Made by a program: the position numbers and the translations under genes
In this document: in pieces, positions 1 through 10,395 of the stretch
Numbering within the stretch: the first letter of the stretch is position 1
Layout: each line of letters begins with the position of its first letter
Notes under the pieces: model-generated
The model's input: the letters and a program-made list of their open reading frames with translations, nothing else
Told to the model about the DNA's origin: nothing
The model's database searches: none
NCBI GenBank assembly: GCA_004352715.1
Contig: SCFE01000013.1
Coordinates: 743,207 to 807,206 of the forward strand
DNA from: Hofstenia miamia
Taxonomy: Eukaryota; Xenacoelomorpha; Acoela
Length of the DNA: 64,000 bases
Direction: 5' to 3'

Positions 1-600
1 GGAACAAAGATGAAAAAGACAGACGATATCCGCAATTACATACAGCAGGTCGAAAGACTAGTCACACTCAGCTCAAGGGAGAACCAATATTCAAAGTATG
101 ATCTCTTTTCGCATATTTGCAAAGGGATGCCTGATAATATAAGAGCACAGTTTGAAATTAAGTGCGATGTAGACGACAAACAGGAAAGAATGATCAGAAA
201 AGCAGTGGACATACAAGCGACGATCAAAAATAAAGCGAGAATAAACGAAAAGGCAGCCTGGCATAGAGAAGCGCCAAACTGGAGGAACTAAGTGGAGCGC
301 CGACTCCTAAAAACCGCGCAGCAGTGATGATTATGGCGAATATGGATACGGTAAACACAATGACAATATTGGTTAACGGAATAATGATAAAAGCAACTAT
401 CGATACGGGAGCAGCAACCTCGATAATTACAGACGACTGCGCAACAAAGTTAGGATTCCTAAGAGAAGATCTCACCAAGTGTAATAAAAGGCTTATCAAC
501 GCATCTGGCAAATATATTGATACTAAAGGAGTACTGGAAGCGGTGCAGTTAAGAGTGGCCAAACTTAGCATGTAGGTTTCACTTACTGCACCCAAGAGTT
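1..600 (+). pseudogene. Ty3/gypsy gag-protease fragment
   Basis: This is a truncated LTR-retrotransposon coding region that enters from outside the window. Residues from position 10 to 291 resemble the C-terminal part of a gypsy Gag: a 'YIQQVERLV' segment and a 'DLFSHICKGMP' segment recur in similar order in the minus-strand Gag at 17456-18148. In another frame, 324-575 encodes the start of a retropepsin, with the active-site motif ATIDTGAATSIIT followed by a conserved KRLINASGKYIDTKG stretch. The two parts lie in different frames and stop codons separate them, and no zinc knuckle, RT or LTR follows. It is therefore a dead fragment. A decayed copy of the same protease stretch lies at 23480-23695. 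Family assignment rests on motifs only. Confidence 0.7.
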
Positions 601-843
601 AAGGGGTTCTTTATTCTTTATCTTAATTAGGGCTCTGGTCATATATGACTCTTTCTTAAAGGTTGTATATATAAACCAGAGTTTAAAGCCCTTGCAAAAA
701 AATTCAAGAGTAGCAAAATTGAGGCTATTGGTCAAAAAGAGAAATCATTCATGTCAGAACTTTTAGGAATAGCACTTATTTAAGAAAACCTATAAAATTT
801 TGGAAAGACTCTATGTTCAATACATGTGTTAAAAAATTTCAAA

Positions 844-1190
844 TTAGGTCAAAAATCTATAAAGCACTTTTTTGAACAATATCAAAATAATACCATCTAA
901 ATCAATAGATTTGGATACCTTAGTGTAATTCAATAAATTAAATATTTCCCTAGTTGTGACTAGTGGCAACCCTTTATGATTGTCTACTATCTCACTAAGA
1001 TCAGGTAAACTGAAATTATTCATTTTGTTTGTGAATGGATTAGCTAAGTTGCTTAAAAACTCCTGGTCTTTAAAAAGTAACAGATCAAGCTTATTAACCA
1101 ACTGTTTGTTGTTATGCATATTGTAATTACTCCAATGATTTCCATCCATGCATGCTGCTTCTAGAATAATGTCTCTGATTTATTATCTCC
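844..1190 (-). pseudogene. Non-LTR retrotransposon RT fragment
   Basis: A 101-codon open stretch on the minus strand contains 'FSLPDLSEIVDNH' and 'TREIFNLLNYTKVSKSIDLDGI'-like sequence. This is the layout seen just before the first RT motif of CR1/RTE-type LINEs, where the pattern is about 'I...L..LK.SKS.G.DGIP'. The following RT core is absent, and the next 200 bases hold stops in all frames. It is a short dead LINE piece, possibly from the same broad group as the minus-strand LINE at 60029-61519. The call depends on one motif region. Confidence 0.5.
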
Positions 1191-1302
1191 AGGTGATATC
1201 TTCTAGCAAAGGTGTTTGTACATTACACTATCAGTCTCTAATGAGGAAGACAAACACGTTTTTGTTAAAGTTCACTGATCACTCTTAATAGCAAATTGGA
1301 TT

Positions 1303-2302
1303 NNNNNNNNNNNNNNNNNNNNNNNNNNNNNNNNNNNNNNNNNNNNNNNNNNNNNNNNNNNNNNNNNNNNNNNNNNNNNNNNNNNNNNNNNNNNNNNNNN
1401 NNNNNNNNNNNNNNNNNNNNNNNNNNNNNNNNNNNNNNNNNNNNNNNNNNNNNNNNNNNNNNNNNNNNNNNNNNNNNNNNNNNNNNNNNNNNNNNNNNNN
1501 NNNNNNNNNNNNNNNNNNNNNNNNNNNNNNNNNNNNNNNNNNNNNNNNNNNNNNNNNNNNNNNNNNNNNNNNNNNNNNNNNNNNNNNNNNNNNNNNNNNN
1601 NNNNNNNNNNNNNNNNNNNNNNNNNNNNNNNNNNNNNNNNNNNNNNNNNNNNNNNNNNNNNNNNNNNNNNNNNNNNNNNNNNNNNNNNNNNNNNNNNNNN
1701 NNNNNNNNNNNNNNNNNNNNNNNNNNNNNNNNNNNNNNNNNNNNNNNNNNNNNNNNNNNNNNNNNNNNNNNNNNNNNNNNNNNNNNNNNNNNNNNNNNNN
1801 NNNNNNNNNNNNNNNNNNNNNNNNNNNNNNNNNNNNNNNNNNNNNNNNNNNNNNNNNNNNNNNNNNNNNNNNNNNNNNNNNNNNNNNNNNNNNNNNNNNN
1901 NNNNNNNNNNNNNNNNNNNNNNNNNNNNNNNNNNNNNNNNNNNNNNNNNNNNNNNNNNNNNNNNNNNNNNNNNNNNNNNNNNNNNNNNNNNNNNNNNNNN
2001 NNNNNNNNNNNNNNNNNNNNNNNNNNNNNNNNNNNNNNNNNNNNNNNNNNNNNNNNNNNNNNNNNNNNNNNNNNNNNNNNNNNNNNNNNNNNNNNNNNNN
2101 NNNNNNNNNNNNNNNNNNNNNNNNNNNNNNNNNNNNNNNNNNNNNNNNNNNNNNNNNNNNNNNNNNNNNNNNNNNNNNNNNNNNNNNNNNNNNNNNNNNN
2201 NNNNNNNNNNNNNNNNNNNNNNNNNNNNNNNNNNNNNNNNNNNNNNNNNNNNNNNNNNNNNNNNNNNNNNNNNNNNNNNNNNNNNNNNNNNNNNNNNNNN
2301 NN
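1303..2302. other. Assembly gap, 1000 N
   Basis: Exactly 1000 N, which suggests a default placeholder for a gap of unknown size. Open frames through it are meaningless. Confidence 0.98.
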
Positions 2303-2862
2303 TTAGATAAAAATGTAACATTTTTAAAAACTAGATAATGTGTATAAATTAAAATAAGATAGATGATAACGATTCGAATTATTTAAAAACTTTGTGTTGA
2401 ATAGATATTTATGCATGCAACAATAAACAATCAATAATGTTAACTCTCTCTCTCTTGAAAAATCGTAAATTACATTTTAAAATGTGTATTGAGGAAATAA
2501 TGAATGACTAATAAATAGGGCATACAAGACACTTTAAAATAATTGTGCAATTATAAAATGCATAGAGTGAAATGGTAATCTAATAAACTAACTATAATAT
2601 GTGAGAAAGAATTTTCACTCATCTATTTTAAAACGGGGAGCAATAACACTTTGACTATTTTGATTTTTTCATTTCTCACTCCAATTTTAAAATTAAATAG
2701 AGAGAATGCATTTAACAAATAACTGGTGTAATGTTTTAAAAAATAGATAGGAAATTGTACAAAGAAATATTTTCAGCAAAAGAAATAAAACAAAATTGTT
2801 TTAAAATTTGGAAACGATGGCAAACTCAATTTTCAAAATAAGAAAAGCATGCTAGAGCGTAC
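2303..2862. other. AT-rich stretch, nothing recognised
   Basis: No open frame of note. A short (TC)n tract is present near 2442-2454. Otherwise this is AT-rich sequence downstream of the small minus-strand gene ending at 2863. Confidence 0.6.
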
Positions 2863-3455
2863 TCATATGGCATTATTGTTTGTGGGAACATTGTTAACAA
2901 CTTTAGCATTGTTTGTAGCAGATGTGTTTGGCTGCTTGTCTACACATCCAATGTGTGGGCGTTTGTACTCAGTCATCATTTCACTGACCATATTCTCGAA
3001 ATCTTGTGACCATAGTTCGAAAACCTGGGATGATGGTGTATTCACCTGTTCTTCCAGGATATTATCAAAGCTAAAAACATTGATTAGCACAAAAAGCATT
3101 ACAGATTTTTAGATTAAAATATAATTCATAACGTAAAAATATTGTTTTAATAATATACAGAAATTTGTTTTAGATAAATAGAAAACATTAAGTCACTTGT
3201 TTTTTATTGAAGGAAATTTTTCAGACATGATTTTATACATATTATGAAAAAATATTGTAATGAAATGTGTTGTAAAACTTAATTTGTTACATTGTATAAT
3301 AAAAACTTATTAGATAATATATTTTACAAAAGAATGACTTACATTGTTTCGTCAAAACTAATTTCTGACTCACTCATGTACATATTCTCTCTGATTATGG
3401 TTTCAAATTGTTGGTTCCACCCAGAGAGAAAGTTGGAAAGATTGGTTGAATTCAT
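2863..3455 (-). CDS. Small two-exon gene, unknown function
   Basis: Exon 1 runs from an ATG at 3455 to 3343 and encodes 37 codons starting MNSTNLSNFLSGWNQQ. It ends in an AT|GTAAGT donor at 3342. Exon 2 starts at 3070 after a TTTTTAG acceptor and runs to a stop at 2863. The phases agree (2 nt plus 1 nt), giving 321 nt and a 106-aa acidic protein. The two exons show a weak internal echo: W-x2-F-E-x2-I/M in exon 1 ('WNQQFETII') and in exon 2 ('WSQDFENMV'). The C-terminus is Asn/Thr rich. No domain is recognised and no signal peptide is visible. It could be a host microgene or an accessory gene of a virus-like mobile element. The intron is 272 bp. Splicing is inferred, not observed. Confidence 0.5.
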
Positions 3456-3706
3456 TTTTTTAAAAATTGAGCATAAACAAAAAGCAACTAGTATGGTTAA
3501 AATTGAAAATGAAATGTGAGTAATTTTAAATTACTAATCCAGGGTAGACCTGATTGGTTGAACCAAAATGGAGATATCCAATTATGAGAGTTGTAAATTT
3601 AATGTATTTCTGATAGTTTTATGAGGGTGGGCTTTAACAAAATAATAGAATGCTTCTTACTCATTCTCACTAGGAGGTGGAGCTTAAATTGAAAAACCTT
3701 TTAAAC

Positions 3707-4650
3707 TGTCAAATTTTCAGAATGATTGACAATACCAGGGTGCTTTTGCAAAATGAGTTTGCGCTCAATTTTTTAAAATATAAATTTAACATGCTCGAAA
3801 ATTTAAATGTCTTTGTCTGAGTTTTGTAAACATTTTTCAGACTTTTTTGAACATGCAATAAACCCATGGTGTTTGCTAATATTATTACCATATATAGACA
3901 TTATCCCATATATAGACATTATAAATTAACCTATCAGAAGTTTCATGGGTTTATATAAATCTAAATTTTTTTAAACAAGCATTCACAATATTTGTTCTGG
4001 AGATGTCATCAACCACCTTCAACACTGCTATTCAAATTTTGTCTAACACCGAGCACAAGATGTGTGTTTTGAAGAATGTTGATAAATTAATAAATCTTGA
4101 GGATATATCGCTTGGCAATAATAAAACTTTACACGTATTATTCCATCCATCAGAAGGTCAGTGTACATGTGATACATGTTGGGGCTTAGATCCTCATATA
4201 GATGTGGACACCTCAAACTTTGCAACGGTTGGAGAGAATCTTCCACATACATCTGCTGCAGTGCAAATTTTAAAAAATAATATAGATAGACTTGATGCAG
4301 ATGGGTTCCTAATAGACATTGTAATTCAGCAAATATTTGGTTTGATAGATGATAAAGAAATCAAATCTGTAAAAAATCCCAATAAAACATGGACATTTGT
4401 TAGAGTATTTTATATTAACTTGTAAATAAAATGTAGTTTGTTGAGTGTTTATCTTTTTCATGCATATATACATATATACATATATGTTTACATCTAATTA
4501 AATAACAAAGCATCTTATACTGCCCTGTACTAGTATTTACATGATATAATTAATTAAACACATAGCATTGTTGAACATTAATAAACACATGTCTTAAATA
4601 ATTTGTCTAAAATTATCGTAGTTAGCGGATAAATTAGTTGATTAAATCAA
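3707..4650 (+). repeat. Segmental tandem duplication, copy 1
   Basis: About 0.9 kb that recurs at 5258-6145 in the same orientation with scattered substitutions and small indels. The match includes the upstream AT-rich promoter-like part (CATATATAGACATTAT repeats near 3890-3925), the ORF, and the downstream 'gtactagtatttacatgata' tract. Divergence of the flanks is greater than that of the ORF start. Confidence 0.8.
4003..4425 (+). CDS. Hypothetical 140-aa protein, intact copy
   Basis: An uninterrupted ORF starting MSSTTFNTAIQIL. Visible features are a charged N-terminal half and one cysteine cluster, 'CTCDTCWGLD', at about residues 58-67. A C-terminal half follows with 'GFLIDIVIQQIFGLIDD', which could form an amphipathic helix. 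There is no signal peptide or membrane segment. The start is supported because the duplicated copy at 5560 keeps the same ATG and reading frame. TATA-like CATATATAG repeats lie about 80-110 bases upstream. I do not recognise the family. Higher conservation of the ORF than of its flanks, judged by eye between the copies, suggests it was a protein gene when duplicated. Confidence 0.5.
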   Translation: MSSTTFNTAIQILSNTEHKMCVLKNVDKLINLEDISLGNNKTLHVLFHPSEGQCTCDTCWGLDPHIDVDTSNFATVGENLPHTSAAVQILKNNIDRLDADGFLIDIVIQQIFGLIDDKEIKSVKNPNKTWTFVRVFYINL

Positions 4651-5257
4651 GCTAAAACAATATCAAATATGTATAACTAAACAGACTTAAATACATTCTT
4701 GTCTAAAAATTAAAATGGATTATCAGCTAAAACTTGTTATTAAAACATTGTCAAAATCATATAACATATACATATCTCATATATTCATTTNGCCGAGCTT
4801 AAGCAATTATTTTCATACTAAAAACAATAGATAAAGTAACGGAGAGAACAGTAATTGAAGCTAGATAAAATCTATTGACCTTTCTCAACAGTTTCTCTCA
4901 CTTTATACACTTTCAAAATAATAATAAACAACTACCTGTCTCAGTTTACAATCACAGTTAAGCACAAGCTAGTTGTGTCATTGACTTATTAACTTCCCTC
5001 GCAAATTAAATTTGAGCATATAATTACGTAGCACCAAATCGAGGGGAAAACGTCATCCTGACGTCATTACAAATATAAATAGAATAAATAATAATCACGA
5101 ATTTTCCCCGAGTGACTCTACAATAATTACACTAATCCAATTTTGACAGGTTTACAAATTGACAGATTCTGAAGTGAAAGCTTTTAAAAATGTGGTTAGA
5201 ACTCAAAGCAATTAATTTTTGCGGTGTAATTATTAATGCAGAACCTATTGAAACGTC
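4651..5257. other. Spacer between duplicated units
   Basis: No ORF is visible. A CRE-like TGACGTCA lies near 5072, followed about 10 bases later by a TATAAATA-like box, in the orientation of the downstream 5560 ORF copy. That could be a promoter but is far from the ORF. A single N is at 4792. Confidence 0.4.
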
Positions 5258-6145
5258 AAAGTTTTCACTTGATTGACATTACTAATTTGTTTTTCATAGA
5301 CTTTTGCAAAAATGGTTACACTGGATATTTTAAAATGTAAACTTGGCATGTTAGAAATTCAAATGTCTTTGACTTTTTTGTAAACATTTTTCAGACTTTT
5401 TTGAACATGCAATAAACCCATGGTGTTTGCTAATATTATTACCATATATAGACATTATCCCATATATATAGACATTATAAATTAACCTATCAGAAGTTTC
5501 ACGGGTTTAATAAATCTAAAAATTTTTTTAAACAAGCATTCACAATATTTGTTCTGGAGATGTCATCAACCGCCTTCAACACTGCTATTCAAATTTTGTC
5601 TAACACTGAGCACAAGATGTGTGTTTTGAAGAATGTTGATAAATTAATAAATCTCGAGGATATATTGCTTGGCAATAATAAAACTTTACACGTATTATTC
5701 CATCCATCAGATGGTCAGTGTACATGTGATACATGTTGGGGCCTTGATGATTAGGAATGTACAAATGATATGTCAAACTTCAAGATGTGTGGAGAGAATC
5801 TTCCTCATACATTTACCACAGCGCAAGTACTACAATCAAATGCAAATAAAATATACAAAGATGGGTTCACAATAGACATTGTAATAGAGGAAATTTTTAG
5901 ATTGTTAGATGGTGAAGAAGGCAACTGTGTAAAAATCCCTTTAAACCACGGACATTTGTTAGAGTATTGTATATTAACCTGTGAATAAATGTATATAGTT
6001 ATTTTATATTTTTATAAACAACATGTACTAGTATTTACATGATATAATTAAACTCTAACATTGTTGAACATATATAAACACATATCTTTAATCACTTTTT
6101 GTCTAAAATTAACACAGTTAACAATTAAATTAGTTGATTAATTCA
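5258..6145 (+). repeat. Segmental tandem duplication, copy 2
   Basis: Second copy of the unit at 3707-4650, same orientation, with matching promoter-like and 3' sequences. Confidence 0.8.
5560..5988 (+). pseudogene. Second copy of the 140-aa ORF, in-frame stop
   Basis: Nearly identical to the ORF at 4003 for the first 62 codons (one T-to-A and one S-to-L change, among others). A TAG at 5752-5754 then stops it just after the CTCDTCWG cysteine cluster. The frame stays open after the stop: ECTNDMSNFK, then GENLPHT, align with the C-terminal half of copy 1. The tail after 'DGEEGN' is divergent. It could be a pseudogene, a truncated 64-aa product, or two products. The intact frame beyond the stop suggests recent loss. 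Confidence 0.6.
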
Positions 6146-6177
6146 TAAATTAATTAATTATTACTAACATTTGCTTT

Positions 6178-6530
6178 TTTAAAAAAATGCAAAAATCAAA
6201 CATTGTTAGTAAATCATGAAAATATGTTTCAATTAGTAAAAAAATTAATGTTTGCTTGAATTTACAAACAAAAAAATACACTTCTACGTTTATTATATGT
6301 TTAATTGTCAGCAATAATATCAATTAGTAAATCTGATTGAGAAACTCATTACATTTTTTCAATATCAAATATTGTTAGTAAGTCATGAAAAATGTTTCAA
6401 TTAGTAAAAATGAATGTTTGCTTAAAATTACAAACAAAAATGCACTTTTTTGTTTATTACGGATTAAATCAACAACAATAATATCAAAATAATAAATCCA
6501 TGAAAAACTTATTACATTTTTCAATTTCTA
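6178..6530. repeat. Two-copy tandem repeat, ~175-bp unit
   Basis: Shared words in order: 'aacattgttagtaa.tcatgaaaa', 'tgtttcaattagtaaaaa', 'aatgtttgctt', 'acaaacaaaaa' and 'aataatatcaa'. They appear first from about 6190 and again from about 6365. AT-rich, no coding potential. Confidence 0.65.
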
Positions 6531-6933
6531 AAATTGTGTTAGTAAATTTGGTATTTTGCAAGACTGTGATAAAATCTGGTAAAAAATTACTGTTTTGCTT
6601 TAAAATACAAGATTAACTATATCTAATGTGTTTAATACAAACTGGACTATTTATTGTTTTACTTAAAATATAAAAAACAAAAATAGAGTAAATATAAATT
6701 TTATAGAATTATTAACCATACAAACTTAATAAAAGCATAAAAAAGCTTACTATGAGATTAATGCAAGTCAGTGACCATGTAAAATATAAACACTGGTTTG
6801 AGAAATATTTTCCAAATAAACATGATAAAGTTGAAAATATAAAAAATTAATTTTTTTAAAATTATTTATCATTATTATTAAATGATTAAAATATAGCAAA
6901 TATTAAAAACTTTGACATCGAAATTATTATTTT
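6531..6933. other. AT-rich spacer
   Basis: No supported feature. The first 60 bases look like a third, degraded start of the preceding tandem unit. Confidence 0.4.
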
Positions 6934-7284
6934 TTGACAATGATGAGTAGAACGAATTTGCATGTATGGATTTTATTCAAACGCCAAAAAATTTTACCTG
7001 AAAAAATATGTGATTATTCAATTTACCTGTGTTTTATATCAATTATAGAAATATTTATCATTCTCTCTATAGTTTTCTATTTGGATAGTTGGTTGTTAGT
7101 CATGGCATCATGTGTGAAATCTAAAAATGTATTATTCGAAGTGAGGGGGAATGCATACAATTGTATTTATTATATCAAGGAGGTGGTGATTTTAATCAAA
7201 GAAAAACTGTACATTCTAACAGTACGCCATTCAAAAGAAGTGTTTGATCGCCTCCCATGTCATATACAAAAATCTTTTAACTAG
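6934..7284 (+). CDS. Doubtful 116-aa ORF with a membrane-like segment
   Basis: Open frame MTMMSRTNLHVW with a strongly hydrophobic stretch at about residues 30-55 (YLCFISIIEIFIILSIVFYL). In AT-rich DNA such stretches arise by chance. No family is recognised and no neighbour copy supports it. Listed as possible only. Confidence 0.15.
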   Translation: MTMMSRTNLHVWILFKRQKILPEKICDYSIYLCFISIIEIFIILSIVFYLDSWLLVMASCVKSKNVLFEVRGNAYNCIYYIKEVVILIKEKLYILTVRHSKEVFDRLPCHIQKSFN

Positions 7285-7600
7285 TACAAAGCGTAACTTC
7301 CATCAGAATGCATTTACAGAGGGAAACCTAACAAGTGAACAAATGATTGAATTCATCGCTTCACTAAATCTATCAACTTAAAAGAATACAGTGTTTTGGG
7401 GATGTGATGCTATGAACTGTGAATTTCTTAGTTGTATAATCTCCCAGCCAGTAGTGAATTTATTAAATTTTGGATATTGATACCTGCAGAACACGTTGGA
7501 TTCCATCAAATGTATAAAAGACTATTACAGATTTGTACACCAAATGAAGACTCGTGGTATATTTGCTGATATTACTAGTAAATGTAAATTTAAGAAATTC
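7285..7600. other. Intergenic, nothing recognised
   Basis: Short broken frames only. Some look like decayed coding sequence, but none can be assigned. Confidence 0.3.
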
Positions 7601-7602
7601 GT

Positions 7603-7986
7603 TGTAAAGCCTTTACTGTATAGTGAAATACAGAGCAGATGAATTATTTTTACTATTTTTCTTAAACTCTGATTTATTTATTACCATGTTTTACGTATAA
7701 ATGAAGACTTGTAAAGTCTTTTGTAATTGATAATTTTTTATTAGTATAATATTTTATTAAAATAGTGTTACATGAGGAAAAAAGCAACNNNNNNNNNNNN
7801 NNNNCCTTTACCATATAGTGAAATACAGAGCAGATGAATTATTTTTTACTATTTTTCTTAAACTCTGATTTATTTATTACCATGTTTTACGTATAAATGA
7901 AGACTTGTAAAGTCTTTTGTAATTGATAATTTTTTATTAGTATAATATTTTATTAAAATAGTGTTACATGAGGAAAAAGCAATGAT
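7603..7986. repeat. Near-identical duplication flanking a 16-N gap
   Basis: The ~185 bases before the gap at 7789-7804 (from 'cctttactgtatagtgaaatacagagc') recur almost unchanged after it, ending in 'catgaggaaa.aagcaa' both times. This is the pattern of overlapping contig ends that were not merged, so probably an assembly artefact. Confidence 0.75.
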
Positions 7987-8092
7987 GAAAACAAAAGCTA
8001 TATTTTTATTTTGCTAAACTCCAATACAATCCAATTTACATTATTACCACCAGTTGAGATTTCCATATCATCGTTGCGGAAAAGTTTTTTAT

Positions 8093-8557
8093 TTACCAAA
8101 GTCTTGCAATTTTCACTGAGCATGTTAACATAACATCTAGGAAGAAAATAATAAACCCATTGCTGAGTTTAATCTTTACTGCAATACCATATCTCATGTT
8201 CAAATGCACCGCATCTTCGATTGTAAACCATTGTTTTTTCAGAAGTTCACTAGCAGAACATGCTCTTGAAAAAGTGTGTGATGATAGTAGTGGTTGGGAG
8301 TTGACATTGTTTAAGCATTGTAAAACATTGTCGTCCTCACTCATCTCGGAGATGGGGGAGACATTCGCATTGTTATTGACTGTAGTACGCCTTCATTTGT
8401 GTTGTGACTTGCATTTTTCTTTTACAGGCGCAGGTGGAGTTTGAATCGTCTCTTGTGTTAACGGGTTATAACCATACGATGGTGGCGGGGTTGTGCAGAG
8501 ATCATCAATTAGACTGCTCAATGAACTGGATGTTAGCATTTCAACAGACATTGGCAA
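8093..8557 (-). pseudogene. Unknown minus-strand gene with one stop
   Basis: From an ATG at about 8557 (MPMSVEMLTSSSLSSLIDDL) the minus strand stays open through a proline-rich part (PPPSYGYNPLTQETIQTPPAP) to a TGA near 8398. It then continues in the same frame (MSEDDNVLQCLNNVN) to a stop at 8093. The distal part has a hydrophobic segment near 'GFIIFFLDVMLTC'. Either the TGA is a disabling mutation, or a short intron spans it (a GTAAAAG donor lies near 8426 and an AG just before 8344). A near copy of the first 38 codons follows the gap at 8723-8838. A TATATATTC box on the minus strand lies about 60-70 bases upstream. Family unknown. Confidence 0.4.
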
Positions 8558-8910
8558 ATGTGAGAGACGAAATTGCGTAAGAGAAAAATAATGACTTTAT
8601 CCAATGAAATGAGGTGAATATATAGATTGNNNNNNNNNNNNNNNNNNNNNNNNNNNNNNNNNNNNNNNNNNNNNNNNNNNNNNNNNNNNNNNNNNNNNNN
8701 NNNNNNNNNNNNNNNNNNNNNNTGAATCATCTCTTGTGTTAACGGGTTATAACCATACGATGGTGGCAGGGTTGTGCAGAGATCATCAATTAGACTGCTC
8801 AATGAACCAGATGTTAGCGTTTCAACAGACATTGGCAAATGTGAGAGATGAAATTGTGTAAGAGAAAAATAATGACTTTATCTGATGAAATGAGGTGAAT
8901 ATATAGATTG
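8441..8910. repeat. Duplication flanking a 93-N gap
   Basis: About 190 bases before the gap (8630-8722) recur after it with roughly ten single-base differences. The copied part covers the start of the minus-strand ORF and its TATA-like upstream region. The differences make two haplotypes or a real tandem copy possible, besides an unmerged overlap. Confidence 0.7.
8723..8838 (-). pseudogene. Partial second copy of the PYGY-rich ORF start
   Basis: Starts MPMSVETLTSGSLSSLIDDL at 8838 and runs into the gap after 38 codons. It differs from the 8557 copy at several codons, two or three of them amino-acid changes. Incomplete because of the gap. Confidence 0.45.
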
Positions 8911-9012
8911 ACCAGCCAATGAAAATACATTTGAATTAATGAAAAATAATTATTGGTTGGTGATCAGCAAAAACAAAATGTGTGATAGCGAGGAATATTA
9001 ACAAATTGTAAT

Positions 9013-9361
9013 GTATGCAAAAACATGAAGTGTAACCCATGATATTAACAAAATTAGTCATTACAAACAATAAACCAAAAAAATGTAATTATATCAAAAC
9101 AATGTAAATTTGGGCGTGAATCATTTAAGCAGGTCCGAATGTGCTAATTAAAAATGCAATAGTGAGCTGTATCTACCTGTCAAAAAAATCAATTAGCGAG
9201 ATCTTCAAAGCACTTAGCGTTAAGTATCAATTAGATGACTCAACGCTTCAACCACCCCTTCGATATTCACCGTCTGTCACGTGACATGTGACGTCATAAG
9301 CTCTCGACCAATCAGAGGCGTTTTTTGTGGTGTTCTTGCCACGGCTATAACTACTGTTAAC
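9013..9361 (-). repeat. 350-bp dispersed repeat with promoter-like motifs, copy 1
   Basis: Direct-repeat partner at 27446-27797. It contains an E-box (CACGTG), a CACATGTGA-like word, a CRE (TGACGTCA) and a CCAATCAG box within about 60 bases at 9276-9320, then 'ggctataactactgttaa' at the end. Both copies lie upstream of minus-strand coding sequence. The shared sequence ends at a TTAA in both copies, so an element terminus with TTAA target is possible. Function is inferred from motifs only. Confidence 0.6.
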
Positions 9362-10186
9362 TGACTATCACATTATGATAATACATTGGTGCCTAATGAT
9401 TAATTTCCGATAAAAAAATTATTCCATGAGTTTTACTGTCACCTAGTCTATCTATATTTGCTACAATTTTTTTTAATTCCGTTTTTGCTAATACAAAACA
9501 AGAAATATTTTTTGTCAAACAATTACATGTTTTGAAAATTAAACTTTCTGCTTTTAAAACAATAAGATGTAAATTTTTATCCAGTAAAACTTAACAAATG
9601 TTTGAATTAATTTCATAATAAATCGTTAAAAAATGTAACGCCTAATGTATATGATAAAAACAAATAAATTTTCGGAAAAACCAAAAACTATTTTAATAAA
9701 TGCATGTGGTAAAACCCACATTTTTTAAGACAAGACAAAATGTAATTTGTTCTATGGTTCACTTATAATGATCATATATCACACTATTAAATGTGTCTAT
9801 TGTTTAGTTCATCTCATTGCTGATGTTAAGTTCTTATATTGTCACCAATCGCCTTCTTCATTTACCATGCACGCGTAATTTTTGGCAAGAGTTTGACCAT
9901 CTGTTAGTGTTAAGACTGAAAAACCACACAACGTCCAATAAGATATCTAAATGGGGAATACAAGATATGCATATACAAGTCAAAATTAAATGGAACATAA
10001 GCACGTCAACTATTGTGTGTATATTTTGAACACTGTTATTAAAAACAAACAATTTCTAATAATAACAGCATGAATTTACCATGGGAATGAGAGCCTTGTA
10101 ATTAAATTAAAATTACAAGTTTATACCACCAGAATTGTTTTAAATTGTTTTGTTATTGAGAGATTCTTCTAATGTTGAAGCGGAAA
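9362..10186. other. Intergenic, nothing recognised
   Basis: AT-rich with only short frames; no repeat partner was noticed within the window. Confidence 0.35.
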
Positions 10187-10234
10187 AACAAAGGAGAAAC
10201 CACAATTGTCTAAAAGTAGAATAAAATGTTTTAG
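10187..10234. repeat. Short repeat, partner at 12856
   Basis: 'accacaattgtctaaaag.agaataaaatgtttta' occurs here and at about 12869-12905 in the same orientation, either side of the 2.1-kb transposon. It marks a local duplication that the transposon split or landed beside. Confidence 0.6.
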
Positions 10235-10395
10235 CATAAAATTATTTATACCAAGTTGCATCTCTTCCCAGCTCTTGGTGATTATCAGCTTGATTGATTT
10301 ATTTTCTAACGTGAAGACTATTTTTCCCAGTACATATCTACTTCGACCTGTACCTTTTATTTTGTAGAGTGTGCAATGAGAGAAAGTGTGCACAA

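Noticed and set aside
1272-2321. Long open frames across N runs (also at 23.9-25.2 and 26.2-27.3 kb)
   Set aside because: They are open only because unknown bases contain no stops.
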